Assembly (NCBI RefSeq): GCF_002377905.1
Contig: NZ_DFQS01000030.1
Span: 1 to 42,209, forward strand
Reading direction: 5' to 3'
DNA length: 42,209 bases
Source of the DNA: Psychrobacter sp. UBA3483
GTDB taxonomy: Bacteria > Pseudomonadota > Gammaproteobacteria > Pseudomonadales > Moraxellaceae
Positions 18,108 to 26,295 of the stretch are shown here, piece after piece. The notes below the pieces were generated by a model that saw only the letters and a list, made by a program, of their open reading frames with translations, ran no database searches and was not told where the DNA came from. Within the stretch, counting starts at the first letter, position 1, and each line of letters opens with the position of its first letter. Both the position numbers and the translations under genes were made by a program.

Positions 18108-18992
18108 ATGATGATTCATCCTCAGTTCGACCCCGTAGCGCTGTCCTTGGGGCCAGTAGAAGTGCACTGGTATGGTTTAATGTACTTATTGGCATTTGCC
18201 GCTGCTTATGGCCTTGCATGGTATCGCAGCTCCAAACGCGATAACTGGACCACCGACATGGTGTCTGACTTGGTCTTTTTTGGTGCCCTTGGGGTGATTT
18301 TGGGCGGCCGTATTGGCTATGTATTGTTTTATCAATTTGGCGAGCTTTTGCAAAATCCCGCTTATCTTTTCAAGGTATGGGAAGGCGGTATGTCTTTTCA
18401 CGGCGGCATGATTGGTGTTTTGTTAGGCATGTTGTATTTTGCCCGCAAATATAAAAAGCCCCCTTTTCAAGTACTCGATTTTATTATTCCTTGTGTACCA
18501 ACGGGTCTGCTGTTTGGTCGTATCGGCAACTATATCAACGGTGAGCTATGGGGCCGCGTCTCAGACGGTGGCTACAATTGGCTGACTTACTTTCCGCAAG
18601 CCGCAGCATTTGATGCGCAGCAATTACAAACCAACCCTGAGTTGCAAGCATTGATGCTAGAGGTCAATGGGCAGTATTTATTGCCGCGTCACCCATCACA
18701 GCTCTACGAAGCCTTTGCTGAAGGTCTGCTGCTCTTTATCTTTTTGTGGTGGTATTCCTCAAAACCGCGTCCTCGTATGGCGGTCTCGGCTATCTTTTTA
18801 TTAGGCTACGGTCTCAGCCGCTTTATTATCGAGTTTTTCCGTCAGCCCGATGCCGACCAAGGCTTTATTTTACTGGGCTGGATGACCAAAGGCCAAATAC
18901 TGAGCGCGCCAATGATTATTATTGGTCTCATCATGCTGATTTACGCTTATAAGCGTGGCATCTATGATTGGGGTAAGCAGTCGGCTTATTAA
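18108..18992 (+). CDS. lgt: Prolipoprotein diacylglyceryl transferase
   Basis: A 294-residue integral membrane enzyme that transfers diacylglycerol from phosphatidylglycerol to the lipobox cysteine of prolipoproteins. The Lgt signature GRIGNYINGELWGR is at about 137-150. Also present are WYGLMYLLAF (helix 1), the MSFHGGMIG segment with the essential His at about 98, and HPSQLYEAF. About seven membrane helices are predicted. It sits 142 bases before thyA, the lgt-thyA order seen in many gamma-proteobacteria. Confidence 0.97.
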   Translation: MMIHPQFDPVALSLGPVEVHWYGLMYLLAFAAAYGLAWYRSSKRDNWTTDMVSDLVFFGALGVILGGRIGYVLFYQFGELLQNPAYLFKVWEGGMSFHGGMIGVLLGMLYFARKYKKPPFQVLDFIIPCVPTGLLFGRIGNYINGELWGRVSDGGYNWLTYFPQAAAFDAQQLQTNPELQALMLEVNGQYLLPRHPSQLYEAFAEGLLLFIFLWWYSSKPRPRMAVSAIFLLGYGLSRFIIEFFRQPDADQGFILLGWMTKGQILSAPMIIIGLIMLIYAYKRGIYDWGKQSAY

Positions 18993-19134
18993 GCCTTATT
19001 TAGTATCCACTACCCTATTAAAGGCTATAGTGAGCATGATATTAAGAACCAGATTTTTAATAACGATGTTTTTAAAAACTGTATTTTAAGAAATAATTTA
19101 AAGAAACGTTTTAACAGCGTAAAAGAGTACCTTT

Positions 19135-19779
19135 ATGACCAGTAATTACCATAACAGTAAAAATGAGCAAGCCTATTTAGACTTGCTAAAATATGTCATG
19201 ACGAATGGCACTGAAAAAGGCGATCGTACTGGCACTGGTACGCTAAGCCACTTCGGTGCGCAGCTACGTTTTGACTTAGCCGATGGATTTCCCTTATTAA
19301 CCACCAAAAAAGTCCATTTTAAATCTATCGTTTATGAGCTATTTTGGTTTTTAAGCGGTAGCACTCACGTCGATTATCTGCAAGAAAATAACGTGCGTAT
19401 CTGGAATGAATGGGCGACCGCTGACCAAACCGCGCGCTTTAACCGTCCTGCTGGCGACTTGGGTCCCATTTATGGTCATCAATGGCGTAATTATGGCGCC
19501 ACCAAGCGGGAAGACGGCAGCTATGAGAACGATGGCGTCGATCAAATCACTGACGTGATTGAACAAATAAAGACCAATCCTAATTCGCGCCGCTTAATCG
19601 TTTCTGGTTGGAATCCAAAGGAAGCCGAGCAAGTGGCTTTGCCACCTTGCCATACCTTATTTCAATTTTTCGTTGCGGACAATAAACTGTCCTGCCAGCT
19701 TTATCAGCGCTCAGCGGATTTATTTCTATTATACCCCCATAACAATAATGCACAATACGGAGTAATAGATCGTATATAA
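19135..19779 (+). pseudogene. thyA: Host thymidylate synthase, 3'-truncated by the island
   Basis: Residues 1-198 match the standard ThyA: DRTGTGTLSHFGAQLRFDL (dUMP-phosphate Arg), FWFLSGSTHVDYL, IWNEWA, LGPIYGHQWR and ALPPCHTLFQF with the catalytic Cys at 172. The conserved YQRSADLFLG... run is broken after about codon 198. The next 16 residues (LYPHNNNAQYGVIDRI) are unrelated and end at a stop at 19779. Around 80 C-terminal residues are lost, including the conserved Asn-containing nucleotide-binding segment and the folate-closing C-terminus, so the product should be inactive. The missing 3' end is not in this window. The break coincides with the left end of the recombinase-bearing island. 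Confidence 0.93.
19720..19740. other. Left attachment junction (attL) of the island in thyA
   Basis: Host thyA codons run up to TTATTTCTA (19720-19728); the next bases no longer encode ThyA. The exact crossover cannot be fixed without attR or an uninterrupted thyA, and could shift by several bases. A few bases of target duplication would be expected at the unseen right end. Confidence 0.7.
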
Positions 19780-19781
19780 TG

Positions 19782-19807
19782 CAATACATAATTTAGTCTA
19801 TGTATTG
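19782..19807. promoter_or_regulatory. Perfect palindrome between the island end and intA
   Basis: CAATACATA (19782-19790) and TATGTATTG (19799-19807) are perfect inverted repeats around an 8-base spacer. They lie about 50 bases inside the island end and immediately upstream of the first recombinase gene. This is a good candidate for a recombinase or accessory-protein binding site, or an operator controlling the recombinase operon. The role is inferred from position only. Confidence 0.5.
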
Positions 19808-19812
19808 AGATA

Positions 19813-21057
19813 GTGATTATTATGGATGTTAAAGTTTGTTCTGATGCAAAGTTAGATTTATCTAAGTCTTGTTTACTCAATGAGATTCCAAACTTATCAT
19901 TGAACAAAACCGTAACAGTGAATGGTGTTGGAATATTTGACGATGATGGCAAGATCCTTCCTATTATTTCTGAGTATTTATCGTATCAATCTAAACATCA
20001 AATAATCTCCTACAAATCAGCAGTTACTTATGGTAGAAACCTAAGCTACTTCTTAAATTATATTCGTAGTCGTCCAGATTATGATGATAATGAATCTGAT
20101 GAAGTGTTTATTACGATTCCAAAATACGTAATTCAAGAATACCTGACATTTTTAATTCGTGAAGATCATAAGAGCTCATCTACTGTTAGGAGTCGAGATG
20201 AGACAATACATGCCTTCATCCAATACCTTTGTAGCCCTACAGAAGACCGTGATAAGCTTAGACAAGACAACCCATATAGCGATGGCTTGCTATCAAAACC
20301 ACCAAAGCGCACACCGATTAGCTCTTGCACACTTGATGACCTTTTCATATTGATTGAATTTACTGATTCAGAACGAGAAAGAGCTTTACTCCAGTTTCTG
20401 TACGACTCTGGCTTACGTCGTTCAGAACTACCTAGAGTTACCCTTCAGGACTTTAAAGATACTAGCAATTTTAGTTCTGAAAAATTTATTTCCTGCGATA
20501 CTGATCAGCCTATTCATGCTGATTACGTGCCGTTGAAAGTTAAAGGAAGTAAAGGCCGTGGTAATCAAATTAAGCCTCGCTGGACTCTGCTTAGCTTAGC
20601 AACTATCAAACGTGTGCAGAAATATCATGCATCTCCCCTGTATAAAAAATACGCCCGTAAATATGTAGAGCCGTCTAAAACCCCAGCATTTTTTAATGCT
20701 AAAGGTACTCCCTATACGCCTAGTGCAATCAACAAATTGCTTGAACGTATAAGTGAACGTGCAATAAAGAAGGGTTGCCTTGATCGAAGCATCTCTCCTC
20801 ACAAGTTAAGGCACGGAAATGCTTATGCAATATTGCAGTCAAATGATTTAGGTTCCGATTACTTAGATCGGCTCGTTATTGTGCAAAAAAACTTAGGGCA
20901 CAACCATCTCCAGACTACACAGATATATACAAGTATCCCCCAAGATATCTATAACAGTATGTGTGATGAGAATGGTGACTTATTAACTAGGGCCGAGAAG
21001 ATGAGGCGCTTATCTGAACAGACACAGTTAAGAATTGGCATTAAGGACATCAAATGA
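19813..21057 (+). CDS. intA: Tyrosine recombinase, IntA of an SE-type element
   Basis: Up to 414 residues from a GTG at 19813; an ATG at 19822 gives three fewer. Ribosome sites are weak for both. The N-terminal SAM-like core-binding domain (about 50-145) is followed by the catalytic domain with all expected residues: Arg in YDSGLRRSEL (202/203), Lys near 244-248 (KGSKGRG), HKLRH at 330-334, His 363 in NLGHNHLQTT and nucleophile Tyr 372. It should be an active integrase of the XerC/phage type. The stop codon overlaps the next start (ATGA), the first of three overlaps linking this operon. It is closest in layout to TnpA of Tn554 and IntA of SEs. Confidence 0.88.
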   Translation: MIIMDVKVCSDAKLDLSKSCLLNEIPNLSLNKTVTVNGVGIFDDDGKILPIISEYLSYQSKHQIISYKSAVTYGRNLSYFLNYIRSRPDYDDNESDEVFITIPKYVIQEYLTFLIREDHKSSSTVRSRDETIHAFIQYLCSPTEDRDKLRQDNPYSDGLLSKPPKRTPISSCTLDDLFILIEFTDSERERALLQFLYDSGLRRSELPRVTLQDFKDTSNFSSEKFISCDTDQPIHADYVPLKVKGSKGRGNQIKPRWTLLSLATIKRVQKYHASPLYKKYARKYVEPSKTPAFFNAKGTPYTPSAINKLLERISERAIKKGCLDRSISPHKLRHGNAYAILQSNDLGSDYLDRLVIVQKNLGHNHLQTTQIYTSIPQDIYNSMCDENGDLLTRAEKMRRLSEQTQLRIGIKDIK

Positions 21058-23507
21058 AAAACGGCGGAATAACTATTGAGAAGGTTCATGAGAGTTTTTC
21101 TGAGCTAAATATCGTAGATACAGACTTTAAGGGATTTGAAGAAAAACAACCGATTAATGTCGCCGAAGCAGCTGTCATAGAATGGGTATCAAAAACAGTT
21201 AAAGATATAGAAGAATTGTGGGAAATACCGATTAGTACGGCTAAAAACTCTTTAGGCTTTGGGGTGTCTGTCAAATATATACAAAATGCAGTAGGAATCT
21301 CATATCTTGCTGCATCTGAAAACAGAGAGCTTACATCTCCTATAATTAAGAAAATGACTGAAGAAGGAATTTTAGTAACTCTAGATGAAAAAAGCCAGGC
21401 TACTGGCCTCGAAAACCGAAGAAAACTTCTGAATTGGTATAGAAAGTTATCTGAAAAAGAAAAGCGTGAATTGCCTATTTTTGGCAATAAGATCTGTCTT
21501 AGTCGAATGTCTTCACAAAAATTACCTATAAAACAATATACTTTAAAGTTCAACGCTGTTAGAAGTGCTTTTGACTTAATCCATCATGATCTAGAAAAAC
21601 TTGGGATCATTGATCCAAATTATAAAAGTGTTGTTGAGCGAACAAGCGAAGCGAATGTCAATAGAAAAAATTCCAGTGAAAGTCAGATAGACCGTTTTAA
21701 TAGACTTGCATCAAGAGAATTAAATGCTACTAATGATTTTTTTATTCCTTCAAAGTTAGAACCTTTCATTCAGGTTGAGCAACTATTTGCTTCATACTGT
21801 AAGACTGTCGCCTCAGAATCAGGCAAGAGTAACTATAGAGCTGCGAGCACGTCGTTTATCAAGTTCTTATCAGATCTTCATGGAACTGTACCCTTAAATA
21901 TCTTAATAGCTTTTGACCAGCATCTCCTGTCTAGATATCGGAAGCATTTGGAACAGAAGATAATAAAAGAAGAAATCTCAAGCCATTACGCAAATACAAA
22001 CCTAAGTGCCGTACGTAAGGCCTTATATAGATTAAAACAAGTGTCCGATATAGACTACATTTTTTTTGATGTGGGTGGTTTTTCTGTAAGCAGAGAAACA
22101 GATATTAAAAAGCCGTTTACAATGAACGAGCGGCTTCAAATATTAGATGCTATTGAAAAAGGTATAGGAGAATCTAGAGCAATTCTAACTCCTTACAAAA
22201 AAAGTGGAGTCGGAAAAAACCCTCTGGATAAGAAAGGAGGTCGAATATACGGGCTTTCAACACTGGACAATGCAAGATGGCTTTTTGAAAACTGCTTAAA
22301 ATGTAAGCCAGTCCATCATAATACAGCTAAATCAACTATCGAGAAATCTTTCTTGGCAATTATTGCCGATTCAGATAAAGGGTTGATAGAGGTATACAAC
22401 GAATGGGGCGTTCCCCCAATGATAAATATAGACGTACTCATCCCTTACCTTTTAAGACTCGCCCAAATTACAGGACTAAATGCAGACTCCTTACTTTCAC
22501 TTGATATTGATGATTACGTAGACTCTCATAAAGCAACATCAAAACCTTGCCTTAGATATTGGAAAGAGCGATCTGATGGTTATAAAGAGTACCACCTTGA
22601 TCTTTTTAATGCAGAACTGACATGGCTTACATCATCTCAAGCTAAGTCGATAAAAGTTATTTTTGAAGAGTTGGACCAATTAACTGGTAGTTTTCGACAA
22701 GATATTGAAGATGATGCTTTTAAAGATAGGTTGTTCATCTATCAGTCGAATAGTACAAAAAAGCACGGCAGAGTATCTCCACTATTAGGAAACAAAGGAA
22801 AAAATGCAAAAGCATTGGGAGCTAGTTTATCTAGGTTTGTTAAAAAATATAATTTAAAAAATGATGAAGGAGACCCCCTAACTCTTACAATAAGTCGGTT
22901 TAGACCAACATTTGTTAGTGATATGCTTAGAAATGGCGTAACTGTACGTGAAATTCAGCTCATGTTGGGCCACTCCTCACTCCAAACAACTCTCGGTTAT
23001 ATAGATTCTCTAGATTTTAACTCCATGAGTAGAATGAAGATAAAAGATGAATTAGAAGAGATACATCAATCGACTCTGGATAAACAAGTTGAGAAAGTGC
23101 CAGAAGATATAAAGTCCAAAAAAAATGATGAGTTGGTAACAACCTTTCATACTCCTCTAGCTGAATGCAGAAATATTTTTGACCCGCCAAATTTTGTAAA
23201 AAACCTTTCATCCTACATACCTGGTACTCCATGCTCACAATATAATAAGTGCTTGAGCTGTGACAATGTCATTATTACAGCTAAAAACCTCCCTGAAATC
23301 TTTGCAATGAAGCGTGACTATACGCTTTTGACAGAGCACTCCCGTGTCATGGACACACCCTATGGGCATGTAATCTCAGAGAATTTAGAGCTGATAAAAG
23401 GCATCACAGAACCAGAACTATCTAATTTTTCCTTAGAAGAATTAGAAAATGGGCGGCGTTTAGCAGAATACATTGAAACGACCACACTAGTTGATGGAGT
23501 AATCTAA
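21054..23507 (+). CDS. Large recombinase-like protein with degraded active site (SE Cds2-like)
   Basis: An 817-residue protein. The C-terminal third (about 460-660) keeps the tyrosine-recombinase outline: ITGLNADSLLSLDI, SRFRPTFVSDMLRNG, LMLGHSSLQTTLGYID. Aligned by motif, the box I Arg is Asn 476, the box II His is Ser 614 and the following His/Lys is Pro 618, while Arg 617, His 640 and Tyr 649 remain. It is therefore probably unable to catalyse cleavage normally and may be structural or regulatory. A cysteine cluster follows (C705, C727, C733, C736), suggesting a metal-binding tail. The N-terminal 350 residues are largely helical with a second core-binding-like segment (EPFIQVEQLFASYCKTV). 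Overlaps with intA (ATGA) and intB (TAATG) imply coupled translation. Confidence 0.75.
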   Translation: MKNGGITIEKVHESFSELNIVDTDFKGFEEKQPINVAEAAVIEWVSKTVKDIEELWEIPISTAKNSLGFGVSVKYIQNAVGISYLAASENRELTSPIIKKMTEEGILVTLDEKSQATGLENRRKLLNWYRKLSEKEKRELPIFGNKICLSRMSSQKLPIKQYTLKFNAVRSAFDLIHHDLEKLGIIDPNYKSVVERTSEANVNRKNSSESQIDRFNRLASRELNATNDFFIPSKLEPFIQVEQLFASYCKTVASESGKSNYRAASTSFIKFLSDLHGTVPLNILIAFDQHLLSRYRKHLEQKIIKEEISSHYANTNLSAVRKALYRLKQVSDIDYIFFDVGGFSVSRETDIKKPFTMNERLQILDAIEKGIGESRAILTPYKKSGVGKNPLDKKGGRIYGLSTLDNARWLFENCLKCKPVHHNTAKSTIEKSFLAIIADSDKGLIEVYNEWGVPPMINIDVLIPYLLRLAQITGLNADSLLSLDIDDYVDSHKATSKPCLRYWKERSDGYKEYHLDLFNAELTWLTSSQAKSIKVIFEELDQLTGSFRQDIEDDAFKDRLFIYQSNSTKKHGRVSPLLGNKGKNAKALGASLSRFVKKYNLKNDEGDPLTLTISRFRPTFVSDMLRNGVTVREIQLMLGHSSLQTTLGYIDSLDFNSMSRMKIKDELEEIHQSTLDKQVEKVPEDIKSKKNDELVTTFHTPLAECRNIFDPPNFVKNLSSYIPGTPCSQYNKCLSCDNVIITAKNLPEIFAMKRDYTLLTEHSRVMDTPYGHVISENLELIKGITEPELSNFSLEELENGRRLAEYIETTTLVDGVI

Positions 23508-25615
23508 TGGACTATGAAAAAAAGCTAAATGTATTAGTAGGTTTTGCAGAACATCGTTTATATATCTTAGATGCTCTAGACCATGCTACAGTTCAAAAGA
23601 AGAAACACCTTCAAAATAATTACACATATGACATAGCGTATGTGACGTACCTTATGGACAAACCTGTATCGAAATTATCAAAGTTTTCTGACATGTGTTG
23701 GAATTTTAATAACGACTATCCTAATGCTGCACAAAATGTCCAAGGTGCAAAGCTCCGCATTAATTTTTCAAAGCATACAGATATCCCAATATTCGTTTTA
23801 ACAGAAATTAAAGTTATATTCGAGCTGGCTCTGCTAAACAATTCGATTTTCAAGCCGCAGGGAAAAGAGGGGAAAAGCCGAATAAAAAAATCATTAAAAG
23901 TGAACTCGTTGATTGCAATTTTCGAAAGAGGTTTAGCATTTATTAATGAAATATTTAAACAGGCATCTTATGAGTTAGGCTATGAGTTTGTTCAAGAAAA
24001 AGTTAGAACGCTCTCCGATATAACACCCGAACTGTATTCCAAAGCCGCTGAAAACTATGATCGTGTAAAAGATAGAGAACTAGATGAATTTTTTAAATAT
24101 CTACGCAGTCCAGCTTCGGTTAAATATGTATTTGAAAAACCTATCGCTTATGTAGAGTTAAATAGCCTGAAATGGAAGAAGCTGGCGAATGCTGATAAAG
24201 ACAAGAAAGGCCAAGTGTTACCAGACTTAGTCTTTGAATCTTTATCAAAGATTGCATCTTTTATTGTAGTAGATTTTTTGAGTGCTATAGGAGCTTCAGC
24301 AAAGATATCAGATCCTAACTCTTTAGAAAGATTTGATACAAGCAACTACGTATCATGGGCAAATAAAGAAAGAGTAACCCACGAAATTTTCAACGCCTAT
24401 ATTGCTATTAGATTAGGAACCAAAGGTTATCCTCCGAGTTTCGTTACAAATATAGTCGAACCTTATGATTGGATGCTTAACAAAGACTCTAATGTTATGG
24501 GTGGACTGACTTTACGTAAAGCATTGAAAAAACGTGGTTACAAGTTAGACGATCTTAGAGAATACTTTAACCTCGTAGCGTATGCATGCACATATTTAGT
24601 AGGCCAGTATACAGGTATGAGACCATCTGAACTATCAGAAATAAGAGTTAAAGATTGTTCGTGCTTAGTTCAAGATGATGGCGTTTGGCTTATTGAAAGT
24701 ACCGTCAAGAAACATAAAGATGAAATTAGTACAGGTTTGTTTGACGACAGATGGGTAGCTATACCGATTGTTAAAGATGCAATATTAGCAGCATCGTATA
24801 TTTCAAAAATTAAAGTTTCACCTTACTTAATTTCTAATGTAGATACTGTTAAACCAGGTAGCTCCCCTCAGTCGATGGCTAGTAATGGCATTACACATCA
24901 AATGAATAGTTTTATAGGCCAACTGTTAGGCAAAAACATTGCTGATGAACTGAAGTTCAATCCCTACATGCTAAGACACACATTAACATATCAATTGTTT
25001 AAGGCTGAAGTTGGATTGCCTCTTATATCGTTTCAATTGAAACATTTTGTAGAGAGTATCTCTAAGTACACATCTGCTGGCGCCACCTCGTCAGTTACGT
25101 TAGGCTACGGTGATATAGGTGAGATGCTGTCAAAAGACGGTAACCGAAAAGGTGATACGAAATCACTGCGCCGAGCAGCTGAATTAGATGCTATTAAGAC
25201 TGCCCATAATCCAAATGGTACATATTATGGTGGTAAAGCGAGTGAGCATAAAAAAGGTCTGATCAAGACGTTTAGTGGATATATGGCTGAAGGATACACA
25301 GAGGATGAGATTTATGAGGCTATGGTAGATCAAGGGGTTGCCATGGTCTATATGGGACAAGGGCTTTGCTATGGTGGTAGAGCAGAAGAGTATGACTCAA
25401 GCCTACCATGTATTGGTTCACTACGTTGTAACCCAGCTCGATGCAAACAAGCCGTTGTAACTACCAAGCATGCTCCTAAATGGCGTGAAGTTTACATGTT
25501 AAATAAGAACAACCTCAATAAACCAGAATATTTGGAGTCTCGTGAGCAAATTCTAGCAGCAATGAACGAGGCCAAAATGGTATTGGAAAATCTTGGTGAG
25601 GCAATCGAACTATGA
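23507..25615 (+). CDS. intB: Second large tyrosine recombinase, IntB of an SE-type element
   Basis: A 702-residue protein. Catalytic motifs: Arg 372 in YTGMRPSELSEIR, Lys in KKHKDE (about 401-404), NPYMLRHTLTYQL with Tyr 487 in place of the usual first His but Arg 490 and His 491 kept, His 513 in QLKHF and a likely nucleophile Tyr 534 in TLGYGD. The long N-terminal part (1-350) is unassigned. A Cys-rich tail (C621, C635, C641, C646) resembles the tail of the preceding protein. It resembles TnpB of Tn554 in size and position. The start overlaps the previous stop (TAATG) and the end overlaps the next gene (ATGA). Confidence 0.83.
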   Translation: MDYEKKLNVLVGFAEHRLYILDALDHATVQKKKHLQNNYTYDIAYVTYLMDKPVSKLSKFSDMCWNFNNDYPNAAQNVQGAKLRINFSKHTDIPIFVLTEIKVIFELALLNNSIFKPQGKEGKSRIKKSLKVNSLIAIFERGLAFINEIFKQASYELGYEFVQEKVRTLSDITPELYSKAAENYDRVKDRELDEFFKYLRSPASVKYVFEKPIAYVELNSLKWKKLANADKDKKGQVLPDLVFESLSKIASFIVVDFLSAIGASAKISDPNSLERFDTSNYVSWANKERVTHEIFNAYIAIRLGTKGYPPSFVTNIVEPYDWMLNKDSNVMGGLTLRKALKKRGYKLDDLREYFNLVAYACTYLVGQYTGMRPSELSEIRVKDCSCLVQDDGVWLIESTVKKHKDEISTGLFDDRWVAIPIVKDAILAASYISKIKVSPYLISNVDTVKPGSSPQSMASNGITHQMNSFIGQLLGKNIADELKFNPYMLRHTLTYQLFKAEVGLPLISFQLKHFVESISKYTSAGATSSVTLGYGDIGEMLSKDGNRKGDTKSLRRAAELDAIKTAHNPNGTYYGGKASEHKKGLIKTFSGYMAEGYTEDEIYEAMVDQGVAMVYMGQGLCYGGRAEEYDSSLPCIGSLRCNPARCKQAVVTTKHAPKWREVYMLNKNNLNKPEYLESREQILAAMNEAKMVLENLGEAIEL

Positions 25616-26124
25616 GTAATGAAGCTTATGATCAAAAAAATAATGATGACTATGAAGCAATAACTTCTGCTCTAAATATTGCCCTAATAGATCTTCAAAA
25701 TAACAAAAAACTAAAACCCACTATAGCGCAACTTTCGAAGATGACTGGTATTCATCGAAATACTATTACAAACCGTGGTTGGCCTGTCCAAAAGCTAAAT
25801 CAGCTCAAAGATATCAGAAAAGCTGAAGAGAAATCGCGTAAAGAAAAAAAAGCTATAGATAACGCTGATGTTAAGAATGCGCTTGAAGCAAAAATGATTC
25901 AAGCACAAAATGAGGTTATCTACTGGTTTAATGAATATCAAGATATAAAAAGAGTCGCTCAACACTCAGATAAACGGTTACAAAAAATGAGAGAGTCACG
26001 AGATTATTATAAAACACAATCTGATACAGATAAAAGGTCGTTATTAGAAGCTAGACAGGAGATTAAAAAACTGAGACAAATGTTAGCTTTAAAAGATGCA
26101 ACACCGAACCAGCTGATGCACTAA
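25612..26124 (+). CDS. Small HTH/coiled-coil recombination accessory protein (Srap/TnpC-like)
   Basis: 170 residues. An N-terminal helix-turn-helix is visible at about 35-65 (KPTIAQLSKMTGIHRNTITNRGW), followed by a long charged coiled coil (about 70-155, EEKSRKEKKAI..., QEIKKLRQML). By position (fourth, overlapping intB by ATGA), size and architecture it matches the auxiliary protein of SEs (Srap) and TnpC of Tn554. In those elements the small protein influences the direction or orientation of recombination. DNA binding is inferred from the HTH. It is the last gene of the operon and is convergent with the replacement thymidylate synthase. Confidence 0.75.
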   Translation: MSNEAYDQKNNDDYEAITSALNIALIDLQNNKKLKPTIAQLSKMTGIHRNTITNRGWPVQKLNQLKDIRKAEEKSRKEKKAIDNADVKNALEAKMIQAQNEVIYWFNEYQDIKRVAQHSDKRLQKMRESRDYYKTQSDTDKRSLLEARQEIKKLRQMLALKDATPNQLMH

Positions 26125-26140
26125 TCTATCGAAAACTACC

Positions 26141-26224
26141 TATGCTATAAAAAGTATAAACTTAATTTCCTTGTACTTAAAAGCTAGCAAGAGCTTAGCT
26201 AACAAATATATACCTTATAGCATA
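26141..26224. repeat. Perfect 10-bp inverted repeat between the recombinase operon and thymidylate synthase
   Basis: TATGCTATAA (26141-26150) and TTATAGCATA (26215-26224) are complementary around 64 bases. They sit in the only gap between two convergent genes. It may be a bidirectional transcription end or a scar border of the thymidylate synthase cassette. There is no strong T-run. Confidence 0.45.
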
Positions 26225-26295
26225 AATCACATATATTAATACTTTATGCCTAACAGAAATTTATCATCTTTCTTAACTTTTAATTTATATTTGTA

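Noticed and set aside
21086..21553. 155-codon open frame opposite the Cds2-like gene
   Set aside because: Antisense shadow within an operon of overlapping genes; Phe/Ser-rich with no domain features.
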